This document shows, piece after piece, positions 33,671-44,221 of a stretch of DNA of 64,000 nucleotides. Both the position numbers and the translations under genes were made by a program. The stretch is taken from the NCBI GenBank assembly GCA_024516035.1, contig CM044957.1:3693017-3757016 (forward strand), in the 5' to 3' direction. Source of the DNA: Bactericera cockerelli. Taxonomy: Eukaryota > Arthropoda > Insecta > Hemiptera > Triozidae. The notes under the pieces are model-generated. The model made no database searches, was not told the origin of the DNA, and saw only the letters and a list, made by a program, of their open reading frames with translations. How positions within the stretch are numbered: position 1 is the first letter of the stretch; every line of letters begins with the position of its first letter.

Positions 33671-33799
33671 TAATAATAATAAATCATTCAGGAGAGTAGA
33701 AAAGACTGAAAGTCAATATGAGCAAAAATATTTGATGTCAATTGAATTAAGATTAAAAAACATTTGAAATGTTAACTTCAATGAAACACTGAATTTTGT

Positions 33800-33890
33800 C
33801 TTTGAATTATTATAACTGGGTTTCGAATACACGACCTCTGAATTACCAGATTGGCGCCTCGACCACCGAGCTACCGGGGCCTCACTTCCT
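33800..33890 (-). repeat. tRNA-like SINE head (S8-related)
   Basis: Minus strand A box GTAGCTCGGTGGTCGAGGCG and B-box region GGTCGTGTATTCGAAACCC. The body is not recognised. Confidence 0.6.
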
Positions 33891-34259
33891 CTTTTCAACA
33901 AGAGGAAGTAAAAACAATCGGATGCGCAGATTGGGCTCACCACTCCCTCGCCTCTGTGGGGTCAAAGTACTCCTAGATTCCAACATGTGATAGCAATTAG
34001 CCTGACCATCGTATTATCATTCCATTCATTAAACAAATTAATCGTATTCTTGTCGTAATCATTACGGAAGTGCTTCGAGAGTCGGATAGTGGGTGGCTCG
34101 GGACTCGCTAAAAACAAGTTCAGGCTTTGTTTGGAGTCGGAAAAACCATGGCACAAGCCGCAAATTCCATATTCAGGATGATTTTTAACCCATGAGGAAC
34201 CAACTTGGGAGTTCTACGAGAATTCATACAGACTTTGCGAATAAAATTCTGTTCCCTCT
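33891..34259. other. spacer
   Basis: No gene or repeat that I can name. Confidence 0.35.
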
Positions 34260-34420
34260 GAACACGTAATGCTGGTATTACCAACCCAGACCAACCCAGG
34301 CGGGGTGAGTTTAATGTGAGTAGCTGGTAAGATAGCCAGCGAATGGAGGCTAAAACCCCCGTCCTGACTGTCTATCTCAAATCAGGACGTTTAAACCAAA
34401 TAGAATCAACTGGTCAGAAA
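34260..34420 (+). repeat. SINE core fragment (S4 type)
   Basis: CCAACCCAGGCGGGGTGAGT, GTAGCTGGTAAGATAGCCAG, CGAATGGAGG and the S4-type tail AATCAGGACGTTTAAACCAA. Confidence 0.7.
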
Positions 34421-34539
34421 AGTTCTAGTAAGGTCGCAGTGTTAATTGTAAGGGTCTCACTGAAAACCCTCCCGATAATAAAAAAAAACCCCCATTAGGG
34501 CGAGAACTAGAGAGAAAAAATAAAAACAATTATATAACG

Positions 34540-34598
34540 TCCTCTCTCTCTCCTTTCGTATCTCTCCTCCCTCCTCCTCCTCTCTCTCCTCCTCTCTC

Positions 34599-34632
<34 letters not shown>

Positions 34633-34740
34633 TTCTCCTCTCTCTTCCTTCTTTCTCTCTCTTTTCTCTCTCTTTCTCTCTCTTTTCTCTCTCTTTCTCT
34701 CTCTTTTCTCTCTTCTCTCTCTCTTATCTCTCCTCTCCTA
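34540..34740. repeat. (CT)n-rich microsatellite
   Basis: CTCTCT with TTTCTCTC interruptions. Confidence 0.9.
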
Positions 34741-35254
34741 TTTTTGGAATTCTGAGAAATTGGACCTCGCCTTAAGCTTTACTACAGACCAATCACAACT
34801 ACTCATAATAAGTTCAAAAATATGTTTATTTACTCTACATATATAATATCCATTTTTTGTGAGACCAAATGAATAAAATCCATAAAACATGGACATAAAA
34901 AATATTATGTGTGTAGGCAAGTGACGTCTTTTTTTTTGCGTTAGTGTTACATATTGGTGATATAGCAGGTATTATGAGTTGAGTATAATACCTGTTTAGT
35001 AATAGAGTACAATACCTGTTTTTGGGATATTGATGAATAGTTAATACATCTATGAGAATATGTTAGAGACTTTGTCAATAGAGACTGAAAAATTCTAAAA
35101 AGAAAAAAACAAAAACAAAAAAAATTGAGGGAAAAAATACAATTGACCTTCACTCAACACAAGAAAAGACAATTATTCTTTTAAATTACATTATTACATC
35201 AGGTTTTTTAGTAAGTTGATTTTAAACTTTTTTTTCACATTTTTCCAAACTTAT
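34741..35254. other. AT-rich spacer
   Basis: Contains repeated AATACCTGTTT motifs (34985-35020). No gene. Confidence 0.35.
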
Positions 35255-35601
35255 TTCATATTTTTGCTACGATTTTTTTTTATAGAACCAGATCCTTCAT
35301 TTAGAGGAACACCCAGAATTTTTTTATTGAATTTCCTAGATGAAGATTTTGATTAATCAAATTCAAGTTTGATGTAAGAGAATAATTTTCAGGTCAACTT
35401 TACCTTTCTATAGGGTAAAATTACCTCCTATATCCAAGTTTCTCTTATAAAAAGGTTATTTTCCCTATTAAGGAGGTAAATTAGACTTAGAAATTGTTCT
35501 CTTAATTCACGGTTTCCCGTTATTCCAATTCTCTTATATCCATTTTTCTCACATCCAATTCTCGTACATCCAAGATTCTCTTATATTCAGCTTCTACTGT
35601 A
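35255..35601. mobile_element. pogo-type MITE remnant, right end
   Basis: It ends TTCTACTGTA at 35601 (rc TACAGTAGAA) with a TA and has many TCTCTTATATCCA-type internal motifs. The left boundary is uncertain. Confidence 0.45.
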
Positions 35602-35652
35602 TTATGTACAATGTACATTAAGTAGAAGGAGGAGAAGAATCTCAATACCAGA

Positions 35653-36595
35653 TACAGTCAAACCTGGCTATAAGAGAATAGAAGAAACCTTGATATAGGA
35701 GAAGAGAACTCAACAGTCTGGAATTTTCTCTCTGTAATATCCAGGATTTCTCTTATAAGAAGTTATTTACCCTAATAATAGAGTAAATTTGACATGTAAA
35801 TTGTTCACTGATGTCGACGTTTCTAATACATCCAGTTCTCTTAAATCCTTTTTCCCTATATCCAGGGCTCTTATATCCAGTTCTCTTATATCCAGTTCTA
35901 CTATATCCAGTGCCCTTATATCCAGTTCTCTTTATTTTTATTTATTTTATTTATTTGGAAACTCTTTATTCTTCTTCTTCTTCTTCTTCTTTTACTCTGT
36001 CTTATCCCGCTCAAGCAGGGTCGACGTTGTTCAACCTCATGGTTGAGGTTGCTTGGTTTTGGCACATGTTTTACGGCTGGATGCCCTTCCTAACGCCAAC
36101 GATTCTATTTGATTTAACGTCCTGGATTAGGACGGGGGTTTTACGCTCCATTCGCTGGGAATCGTACCAGCTACCCACATTAACCTCACCCAGCCTGGGT
36201 AGGGCCGGAAATGGCAGCCTCACGTGTTTGGATGGAACAGAATTTTCTTCGAAAAGTCTGCCCCAGCCGGGAGTTGAACTCGGGAACTCTGGACTACGGG
36301 CAGTAGTCACAACCATTACGCCACGGAGGCTGCTCTTTATTAGCAGCCTCCGTGGCGTAATGGTTGTGACTTGGAAACTCTTTATTAGCAGAACATATAT
36401 ACAGACAAACAATGGTAAAAATTAAATATAAAATTGACAGTATTAATAATATAAACAAGAAAAAAAAAATATATACATATGTCCTAACTTCTCTTATATC
36501 CAGTTCTCCTATATCCAGTGCCCTTATATCCAGTTCTCTTATATTCAGTTCTCCTAAATCCAGTTCTTCTATATCCAGTTCTCTTATAGAGTTAT
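35653..36595. mobile_element. pogo-type element with 15-bp internal array, split by SINE
   Basis: The left end TACAGTCAAACCTGGCTATA starts at 35653. Tandem TCCAGTTCTCTTATA units occupy 35825-35940 and resume at 36480-36595. The gap is filled by a SINE and AT-rich sequence. No right terminus was seen. Confidence 0.55.
35971..36370 (-). repeat. SINE S4, full length, with snap-back head
   Basis: Minus-strand S4: tRNA-like head, core (GGCCCTACCCAGGCTGGGTG, CCCAGCGAATGGAGCGTAAA), tail CAACCTCAACCATGAGGTTG and (AAG)n. It is flanked by a 16-bp direct repeat TTGGAAACTCTTTATT at 35955-35970 and 36371-36386, which reads as a target-site duplication. The first 28 nt of the head are duplicated in inverted orientation at the 5' end. 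Confidence 0.85.
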
Positions 36596-36713
36596 TTTCT
36601 TCTTTTTTTGTACATCAACATAAAATATGAAGAAGTTGCAACATAACTAGGGACTCGACGGAGGCACGTAAAGGAGCAGTTGTGTAAATAAAGTACCAAT
36701 ACACAATAAAGTA

Positions 36714-37174
36714 CAGGGCTGTCCAACTTAGAACACACACAGGATGGGCCATGATCAATGTCTAGAATGAAAAATGGCACCTAGGGCCGAATTATGAAAC
36801 AAGATGAACTAGTAGTTCTGCGAACTGTAAACCTCACACAGATTCTAAATTATTAATGTTCATATTAATCAAGAGGACAACGAGACCTTTCATTCAATAC
36901 CCCACCCGATGGGTCTCACTTGAAAAATATCAAACGGCCCCTCTTTTGGGGTCATTTTTCGAATTTTTACCACAGTGCGGCCCCCTAAGTATTTAACGAT
37001 CACAAAATTTCACTACTGAAATCTAATATTATTTTTAAACGACCCTACAAAACTTCAAGAGCATAGATTTATGGTATAAAATTAGAAAAATCATTTTTAA
37101 TTTTCACCAAAAGAGCCCCCATGCGGCCCCGAGTGGCCCAAAGTGTCCGCGGCTCTCTAGTTTGGACAACCCTG
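36714..37174. mobile_element. hAT-type non-autonomous element
   Basis: The left end CAGGGCTGTCCAACTTAG and right end CTAGTTTGGACAACCCTG are imperfect inverted repeats. The subterminal CGGCCCCGAGTGGCCC is typical of hAT elements. The 8-bp flanks do not match. A Harbinger-type fragment (GGGCCGAATTATGAAACAAG) is nested near 36784. Confidence 0.65.
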
Positions 37175-37544
37175 CCGGACAGTTGGAACGTCGATTATGT
37201 GGCAAATCGTCTTCGGCAAGTAGCAAAACATTTTTCCGCGGCGCCTATCAATGCAATTACAGCGGCGATAATTGTTGTGTTTATCGCCAATTAACATCAG
37301 TTATCTCCGCGGCGTCCACATAGCGCCGGCTCTGATGCAAGTTAGCATTAGTGGCTAAATAATGGCAAGTCAATTGCAAATTCAAATGTACAGGGCGTGG
37401 TGAAAATCTGGGCCGGCAACTAAAGGCAGCACTCTGTAGGTAAATTTACAGGAGCCGCTCCCCCAAATAAAGCTAGATAAACCTTATCTAGCAACAGCTG
37501 CAACAGTAAAGTTGCAATTATTATTTGCTACAGAGGTAAATCCA
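37175..37544. other. GC-richer single-copy-looking stretch
   Basis: 37180-37350 is CpG-containing and non-repetitive compared with its surroundings; no coding frame was recognised. Confidence 0.35.
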
Positions 37545-37615
37545 GAGATTCCACCGGTCGCGGGTTCGAAACCCAGCCGGGACATGACAAGTTATCCTCC
37601 CATTTGGAATTTTTA
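37545..37615 (+). repeat. SINE S8 fragment
   Basis: B box GGTTCGAAACCC, then AGCCGGGACATGACAAGTTA. The A-box half is missing. Confidence 0.65.
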
Positions 37616-37724
37616 CCACATTTTTTGAACATGAGGTGTGTATGTATTTTTTGAACATTAGACAAATTAGACATCCTAATGTGAATTTTTTTACTGTCTA
37701 GGATTCAAATTTTGATGACTTACT

Positions 37725-37808
37725 TTCCCGAGGTGATAGAAAATGCTTTGAGAATTAACCTCGTCTGGCGGTTATCTTCCACTAAAAAAGTGTTATTACT
37801 ATTATTAC
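37725..37808 (+). repeat. SINE S1 3' end fragment
   Basis: GAGGTGATAGAAAATGCTTT and CGTCTGGCGGTTATC, then (ATT)n. Confidence 0.7.
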
Positions 37809-38049
37809 TTTTCAAGCCATGCTGACAAATTGATCCTTACACAAAAACCATAAGCCCTGTATTGGAATGAAATGTCCAGAAGTATGTCTGAATATTACAT
37901 TTGTACAACTCTAATGTGCTCTTACGTACGCCTAGGTACTTCTTCTTACTTCCCATAATATCAATATCTAACGTTAGATATCGTAAGTGTGTTCGTTTTT
38001 GAAAAAGATATCATATTTCTGGACTAGTCGTAACCTTTTGAACATTTTT

Positions 38050-38340
38050 TCATTTCATTTTTATATAAAAAAGTGCAAAATTAAGGTCTTTAACTTGCCG
38101 TTACAGATTTTTTTGTATAATTAAGAATGTAAAAAACACGGTATTCTATAAATATAAAACAAGATCAAAGAAAATTGGTTAAGAACTTTTAGAGATACAA
38201 GTGAATAGAGCGATAGTACAAAATCAAACTTCTATTATTGCCAAGTGTATAGATACAATGTGAACCATTCACGAGGAAGTATTGTGTCCATAATTGGCGG
38301 TGTATTTTCTGTTAGAATATTGAAAATGTCCATAATTTAC
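38050..38340. repeat. dispersed repeat shared with 19440-19700
   Basis: ACTTGCCGTTACAGATTTTT and CACGAGGAAGTATTGTGTCC, then ATAATTGGCGGTGTATTTT. The first copy lies inverted. Confidence 0.55.
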
Positions 38341-38887
38341 AACATTAACAATCTCTACGGTATACCAAGTACTCATTGTTACATTAGGGCAACAAGGAAT
38401 GTCAGATAGGGATCTACCAATAGGACAAAGCAATACCTCTCACCCAAGTGATGTATTTTTGTTTTCAAAAAGGTAATTTATTTCATCTTCTATTGATGTT
38501 TTTTTATGCATACATAATTACACACGCAATAATATACTATTACATTTACGTGTAGATAAGGTATACGTATACCAACAATATTATGATAAAATATACATAC
38601 TCAAATATTACATAGTACAGTTGGTAACGTAAATAAGTTTCTTTGTGTAATGCAGAAATATTTCACTAATGGAAGGATATGAAGAACGTCCATCACGACC
38701 GAAGCCGCTACTGGTAACCACTCACAATCAATTAGTTGGTAAATAGATAAAAATTAAGATTAACATAATATTCTTACTACTAAAGGATATTAATAGGAGA
38801 CCTTGTTAAAGTCAACGCGGGTACGTACTGTAGTATAAGATCGTATAATTTAAGTCGCACACATACGACACAATATCAGCCGAATTA
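38341..38887. other. AT-rich spacer
   Basis: No feature recognised. Confidence 0.35.
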
Positions 38888-39240
38888 GTAGTCACCTTGG
38901 CCTAGCGGTAGCATGCTCGGCTTGCACTCCAGGTGACCCGGGTTCAAATCCCGGCGGGGTCGGAATTTTTTCGGCTCTGTACTTTAGATGTCGGGGCCTA
39001 CCCTAGCCTCGTGAAGACAATTGGGGTAGTTGTAGAGTGGGCAACTACCAGTGGCGGCATTAAGACATTTGATATTGGAATATGACGGTTGGTTAAAGAT
39101 GTGATGCGTTAGCATTAGCATGCGTAACAACAATGTCGATGCTACCCACTAAAAAATTGTGACATAATAACACAAATAACTAGATCTTTATCTTTTTTTT
39201 TTGTATCAACCGGATTAGAGCCGGAACTGAATAAAACATA
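38888..39240 (+). repeat. SINE S6
   Basis: A box TTGGCCTAGCGGTAGC, B box GGTTCAAATCCCGG, then CTCTGTACTTTAGATGTCGG and GTAGAGTGGGCAACTACCAG. The body continues through CAATGTCGATGCTACCCACT to a 3' region shared with 27840-28165. Confidence 0.8.
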
Positions 39241-39243
39241 CCG

Positions 39244-39390
39244 CCCGACCTCAGTAGCTGGACTAGCTGGATCCATAAGGTGGCGGACTCGTAACCGGAG
39301 GTCGGTGGTTCGAATCCCATGTTCAGCAAATATTTAGTAAAGCGAGTTTCAATGGTGGTGATATCACATTGTGATTATAACAAATATCTA
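39244..39390 (+). repeat. SINE S5
   Basis: GACCTCAGTAGCTGGACTAG (A-box region with insertion), B box GGTTCGAATCCC and body TTTAGTAAAGCGAGTTTCAA. It follows the S6 copy directly. Confidence 0.8.
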
Positions 39391-39454
39391 AAAAAAACTG
39401 GTGGTGAGATGATTATGTAATTGTAGAACACTAAACACTTCTTTGTAACACAAT

Positions 39455-39545
39455 TTGAGTAGCTGGTGGGTGAGATTCTAGCGAATGGGGGGTAAAACTC
39501 TCGTCGTGGTATGACCATGCAGTTGAAAGTGACGTTAAATCCAAG
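39455..39545 (+). repeat. 5S-type SINE core/tail
   Basis: GAGTAGCTGGTGGGTGAGAT, CTAGCGAATGGGGGGTAAAA and CGTCGTGGTATGACCATGCA. Confidence 0.75.
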
Positions 39546-39627
39546 AAATTTAAAATAAAAAAGGAGCAAAGGCATTTTGCTCCACGACAGTCGGCATGCC
39601 ACAGTTCTCGTCTACATGGTCTTGTCC

Positions 39628-39702
39628 GGGACCGGGACTTGAACCACGGACCTCCAGGTTACAAGTCCGCCGCCTTATCGATCAAGCTACTAAGGTCGGT
39701 CG
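39628..39702 (-). repeat. SINE S5 head
   Basis: Minus strand ACCGACCTTAGTAGCTTGAT and GGTTCAAGTCCCGG. The body is missing. Confidence 0.75.
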
Positions 39703-39999
39703 CTAAGCAGAAACAGGTCACACAAGTCGACGCGGGGTTATCTAGGATGAGTGTCGCAGGAGCCTATAATTTATGTCACACACTTCTACGTCAACTCATA
39801 CTGGGGGCGAGATAATGCTGGTACCTACTTAGAAAACATTGAGCAGGGCCTTGGCCCTAAACGATATCCTCGCAATAGTGAGTGCTAGAGGACATTGATG
39901 GTAGCGCACGGTCCATTAAGATTTGACTGTCTATGTAAATTTGGGGTAGGCTGAAATTAGCATACACCGCGTACGGGACAATGGAGAATGGAAAATAAG

Positions 40000-40210
40000 A
40001 ATAATAATAATATTGCCTTATGTATACTGCCCGATTAGAACTATTAAGCCCCATTATTCCAGCCGTAAGCCTAAGACGCATTATTATGTGGTAAAAATCC
40101 CAAATGGCAGGATAACTTGTCATGTCCCGGCTGGGTTTCGAACCCGCGACCTCTGGAACCTCTGGATTCACAGAGTGCCGCCGCCTTTACCACTGAGCTA
40201 CCGGGACAGA
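40000..40210 (-). repeat. SINE S8
   Basis: Minus strand GTAGCTCAGTGGTAAAGGCG and B box GGTTCGAAACCC, with the body ending CAGTATACATAAGGCAATAT and (ATT)n. Confidence 0.85.
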
Positions 40211-40314
40211 GAACTGGTGATAGTAATAATAATTCCGTGTCCGTGAGATAGACACAGATACCTTTATCATGGTGGTGAGAGGATTATAAGGACCAATCTC
40301 TAGGCTCCTTTCTT

Positions 40315-40440
40315 GTCCATTGATTCTACGGGGGTTTCACCGTTCATTCGCTGGAAATTGTACCATCAGCTACCCACATGACCTCACCCAGCCTGGGTAG
40401 GGCCGGAAATGCCAGCCACACGTGTACGGAGGGAATAGAA
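40315..40440 (-). repeat. SINE S4 core
   Basis: Minus strand GGCCCTACCCAGGCTGGGTG and CAGCGAATGAACGGTGAAAC. Head and tail are absent. Confidence 0.7.
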
Positions 40441-40949
40441 ATACACAAAATCGTTAGAGAACTATTAATGCATTGCACAAAATCAAATTAAATCGGAGCT
40501 TACCTTTATTTTTAAGAAATTATGACAGCTGATTGTGATTTGTTTGTAACACTATTATGTAGGTATATTTACTTTATTTTTTCATTTTTTTATGAACATT
40601 TATCTAAAGAGGTAATGTCATTGATATCTACACAGTACCAAAAATGTAAAAATCACAAAAATTAGACAAAAAAAAAACGTTAAATCTATTATTTACATAA
40701 TTGCATCACCTGGGAGAACTGCTAGAATGATTCACTTCTCAATTTTCTTACGAGGACATGTTATAAGGGATTAAATATTGCTTTCCAAAAACGACAAAAA
40801 TTGAGGACAAATCACATGAGGTTATAAAAAAATCCCATATATGATATTCAGCACCCGGATAACGCATCAGTAGTCCAAAAAAAACAACATGAAGTTCCGA
40901 ATTATGAAACAGGACCAGATTCATCTGGTCCTGGTTGCCTTTAAAAAGA
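40441..40949. other. AT-rich spacer
   Basis: A Harbinger-type end with the snap-back TTCCGAATTATGAAACAGGA and CCAGATTCATCTGG lies at 40890-40935. Confidence 0.45.
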
Positions 40950-41115
40950 GTTAGGTGGAAGAGATTGCCACAAGCAATAACCCCGCCCTTCAGGTAGGAC
41001 ATTATCTTTATTCTCTTTTTTGTTCTTGTTTCTTTGTTCACTTTATTTATTTTTTAATTATAATTTCATTGTATTTTACTGTATATATATTTTGTCTTAC
41101 CTAATAAAGCATAAA
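40950..41115 (+). repeat. jockey-like LINE 3' tail
   Basis: GAGTTAGGTGGAAGAGATTG, CCACAAGCAATAACCCCGCC and CCTAATAAAGCATAAAAAAA. Confidence 0.7.
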
Positions 41116-41411
41116 AAAAACTAGGAAGGTCACTCCGAAACCAATTGTTACGACTAACTTTATTTCACCAACCAGCGACTATTTATCGCGCCACGAATAA
41201 ATGGAAATGAGGAAAATTTCGGACCCGGTCACATTTTCATGTAAGTGATAAGGCTCATAATTATTTCACATTTAACTATTGTGTTCAGCGTCGCTATAGG
41301 GTCCAACATGAAACCCCGTCGCTATAAAACCCCGTTTGAACGGGAAAAGGCAAAAAAAAAAGAAGAAGATAAGAGCCAACATGAAAGCATTTTTTTAAAC
41401 AAAATCTGAGG
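41116..41411. other. spacer
   Basis: Contains a GGGAAAAGGCAAAAAAAAAG end like the S4 SINE tail. Confidence 0.35.
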
Positions 41412-41625
41412 TAATAATAATAATATCGCCTTATTTATACTGCCCGATTAGGACTATTAAGTCCCATTATTCCAGCAGTAAGTCCAAGACATATTATTAT
41501 GTGGTAAAACTCCCAAATGGGAGGATAACTTGTCATGTCCGGATGAGTTTAGAACTCGCGACCTCTGGTATCTCTGGATTCAGAGAGTGTCGCCTTTACC
41601 TCTGAGCTACCGGGACAGACATGTT
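41412..41625 (-). repeat. SINE S8
   Basis: Minus strand GTAGCTCAGAGGTAAAGGCG and the CAGTATAAATAAGGCGATAT end; the B box is degraded. Confidence 0.8.
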
Positions 41626-42477
41626 GTCGTGGTATTATTATGGCACTAAGTTTATGAAAAGCAACAGGAAATACGACACAGCTTATTTAATTGCTGAATT
41701 AATATTTTTAACAGTCCCACAACGGTATGGTTTAGCATTGATGAGGAGCCGCGGGTTTTAGTCAGGGTAGACAGACATGGATACCGGGTGGTCCCTGTCT
41801 GAGTCCCACTCTTTTCGGCATGAGCTTTCCCCTCCTAAAAAAAAGCTTATTTTATTAACCCTCCAATGCTTAGCGTGACCATAATTATGGTCACAGCAAC
41901 GGTCATTTTTGAATCGAGTGTGTGAGGAAACATGTTGTGACAAAATTAAACTATTTGAATCAGAATTATAGTGTACTTCTCTATCTTTCATATAGGAACT
42001 CAATGTGAGTTCAATCAGATTAATTTTCCAGCCCCAGTCGTGTTCTGAACTTTGGATGAAATGTACGAGTCAAAAATAATTAAAGGTTAATAATCTTCTA
42101 CCATAGCGTGTAGAATTAAGAAGTGTGGAAATCACCCCCCGCCGGCCTACATCGTGGCGTCCTCAGCGCTAGTATCGCAAAGGAGTCTCCTCTCCTCGTC
42201 CCTCACCCGTATCAAATGTTAACAAAAACAAAAATATAAATATCAAATGTAAACATAAACATGAATAGACCGCGAGAAATAGTCTACTCCTTTGAGATGG
42301 TGTCGCGCTATGTGGCGTTTCCATGAAAAAAAAAGATAAACAACATAGATAATATTAATAAAATAATTATGTTCTAACTAAAGGGCGGGGTTCTTTTTTA
42401 TCTCTTCGCTCTACATGTCTAAACCATCTTAGCCTACTCTCCTGAATTTTATTTAATAAATAGTATGAATACCTACG
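41626..42477. other. spacer; possible piggyBac-type left end
   Basis: At about 41856 TTAACCCTCCAATGCTTAGC is followed by the palindrome GTGACCATAATTATGGTCAC, which recalls piggyBac-type termini, but no inverted partner was found. A fragment of a jockey-like tail (AACTAAAGGGCGGGGTT) lies at 42375-42395. Confidence 0.4.
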
Positions 42478-42565
42478 GGCAGTAGTCACAACCATTACGC
42501 CACGGAGCCATGCCGACCCCAAGTAGGTTTGGGAAAAGGCAAAGTAAAAGAAGAAGATGAATACC
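42478..42565. repeat. SINE S4 fragments
   Basis: Head complement CGGGCAGTAGTCACAACCAT and, next to it, the tail GGGAAAAGGCAAAGTAAAAG plus AAGAAG. The middle is deleted. Confidence 0.6.
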
Positions 42566-42877
42566 TAATTCATGTTAATTTTTTTTTTTTTTAATTTTAA
42601 TATTGTTATTTTATTAGTCCTCCTACCTAATTAACCCCATAAAAAATAATAAAGAGCCAGTGAACTAAAACCCCCGTTTTTAATAACCTATATGTAAAAG
42701 ACAGCAAGACACGTCAGCAACCACAAAAAAACCGCGTGAACAATCAAGTTTCTTCAAACGCGCCCTGTAAACTTTTTCCATCACAAATATGACCACTATC
42801 GTGTCAAGGGATGAAATTACGGAGCCGAGTCTCCAAGGAGCGAACATTTCGTGTTGTGCAAAACGCCGAAACAAACA

Positions 42878-42902
42878 CCCCCCCCCCCCCCCCCCCCCCC
42901 CC
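42878..42902. repeat. 25-nt C homopolymer
   Basis: Uninterrupted C run. Its length may be inaccurate in any assembly. Confidence 0.9.
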
Positions 42903-42969
42903 TGTGAGCGAGTGACGTTATCACAACATGACGACCATATCAGTACTGAGAAACACAGTGTACTGTACT

Positions 42970-43104
42970 AAGGGCGGAATTAATAGACATCAACATCAAT
43001 AACTTAAGTCGTTGGTAAGTGTCGATTTTCCATATCTTACACAGTACGCAATCCGTGACTTAGCGCCACAGAGGTTTTTCTAAAATGTCTATTAATTCCA
43101 CCCT
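42970..43104. mobile_element. MITE with GGGCGGAATTAATAGAC ends
   Basis: GGGCGGAATTAATAGACAT at the left is inverted at the right as ATGTCTATTAATTCCACCC. Internal GACTTAGCGCCACAGAGG is shared with 57725-57900. A 3-bp TAA/TAC flank is only a weak target duplication. Confidence 0.65.
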
Positions 43105-43113
43105 ACATGTACA

Positions 43114-43200
43114 GGCGACCTCCGTGGCTCAGTGGTTAAGAGCACAGGTCGCTGACCCGGAGGTTGCGGGTTCGAATCCCGGCTGGAGCGGAAAATTCTG
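43114..43200 (+). repeat. SINE S3 head
   Basis: GACCTCCGTGGCTCAGTGGT and GGTTCGAATCCCGG. Its 3' flank runs into a GA-rich tract later split by a LINE insertion. Confidence 0.75.
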
Positions 43201-43343
43201 GCCGAATTTTTCCGTTTCCGGAATGGCATGGAGGCGAAGAGAGGCTTTCTATCGCACCACAAAGGAAAAACTTGTTGCACTAACTAAGAAGCAGGGAACA
43301 CGAGAGAGAAAGAGAGAGTGAGATAGAGGAAGAATGAGAGGTT

Positions 43344-43769
43344 CATCATCAATTTCTAAAAGCAATGCTTTGTCGTTGTAGCCACAGTTGCCGATCCTGG
43401 GTGTCTCTCTTGAGGTCTTGATAGGAGTTGTATCTCATCAGGTCCATCATGTCTTTGAAATATTGGGTTCTTGGTCTTCCTCTGGTTCTTTTTCCTTCAA
43501 TTTTGCCTTCTATGATGTTGGTGAGGAACTCATTGTGTCTAAGTAAATGCCCTCTTAACTTTGTTTTTCTTCTGAATATTGCTTTCATTAGGTTCCTTTT
43601 CTCTTTTATCTCAGTGAGTACCGCTTCATTACTTTTCTTTTCCCTCCAGCTCGTCCTCGTCATCCTTCTCCACAACCACATCTCCATCGCTTCCAGCCGC
43701 TTTCTTTCATAGTTTTCAAGTATCCATGTTTCACAACCGTAAAGTAGAGTGTTCCATATGTAAGTTTGC
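43344..43769 (-). mobile_element. RTE-like LINE, 5'-truncated insertion
   Basis: Flanked by an 11-bp direct repeat AATGAGAGGTT (43333-43343 and 43770-43780). The 3' end on the minus strand is a GATGATG run, the short-repeat tail seen in RTE-type elements. The insert sits inside a GA-rich tract that continues on both sides. Confidence 0.8.
43349..43769 (-). pseudogene. LINE reverse transcriptase C-terminal region
   Basis: The frame reads LLYGCETWILEN, then RLEAMEMWLWRRM, SNEAVLTEI, RGHLLRHNEF and GKIEGKRTRGRPRTQYFKDM. This succession (YGCETW; E.W.WRR; GHLLRH; EGKR.RGRPR) is the known post-RT region of RTE/CR1-like LINEs in animals. It is open to its natural stop, but RT catalytic motifs and the 5' part are absent, so it is a dead truncated copy. 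The Met just upstream belongs to flanking DNA. Confidence 0.8.
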
Positions 43770-43780
43770 AATGAGAGGTT

Positions 43781-44221
43781 AAGAGAGAATTAATGAAAAA
43801 GAGAGAGAGAAATAATGAGAGAAAGAGAGAGGACGATAACGAAAGAAAGAGGTAATTTGCAGAACAAAGGAAAAACTTGTTCCACAAATTGAGCAGGCAA
43901 CAAGAGCTAGTAACTACAGCAACACAAGCAACTCCTAGGCCTCATGAACTTCCGAAGTTCCCGACTCCTTGCAAGGTGCTGAGACTTAATTAGAAACTAT
44001 GCAGCAAAAACTTTAACAAAGAACCACATACATATGTATATACGTACATAATATGTATGTATATTAGCAGCAATAATTGGATTTTTAATTATTTCATTTT
44101 CCAAAATGTCTTCATTAACCTGGATCCTAATTAGAAATTAGAAGTTTAATAGCTATGAAAAGTATCAACTATCCCTGGGACTCTCATTAGGCTATTCAAA
44201 TCAATGGAAAAAAACAAAAAT
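43781..44221. other. GA-rich tract then spacer
   Basis: The tract continues to about 43850. ACAAAGGAAAAACTTGTTSCAC occurs on both sides of the LINE insertion region (43257 and 43865), an older duplication. Confidence 0.45.

Noticed and set aside
35789..36630. Ser/Ile-rich frames (up to 204 codons)
   Set aside because: 15-bp TCCAGTTCTCTTATA array and the S4 SINE read in the wrong sense.
38888..38965. tRNA gene
   Set aside because: Good D and T arms, but the seven bases after the T arm do not complement the 5' end; the downstream body recurs at 27840-28165.
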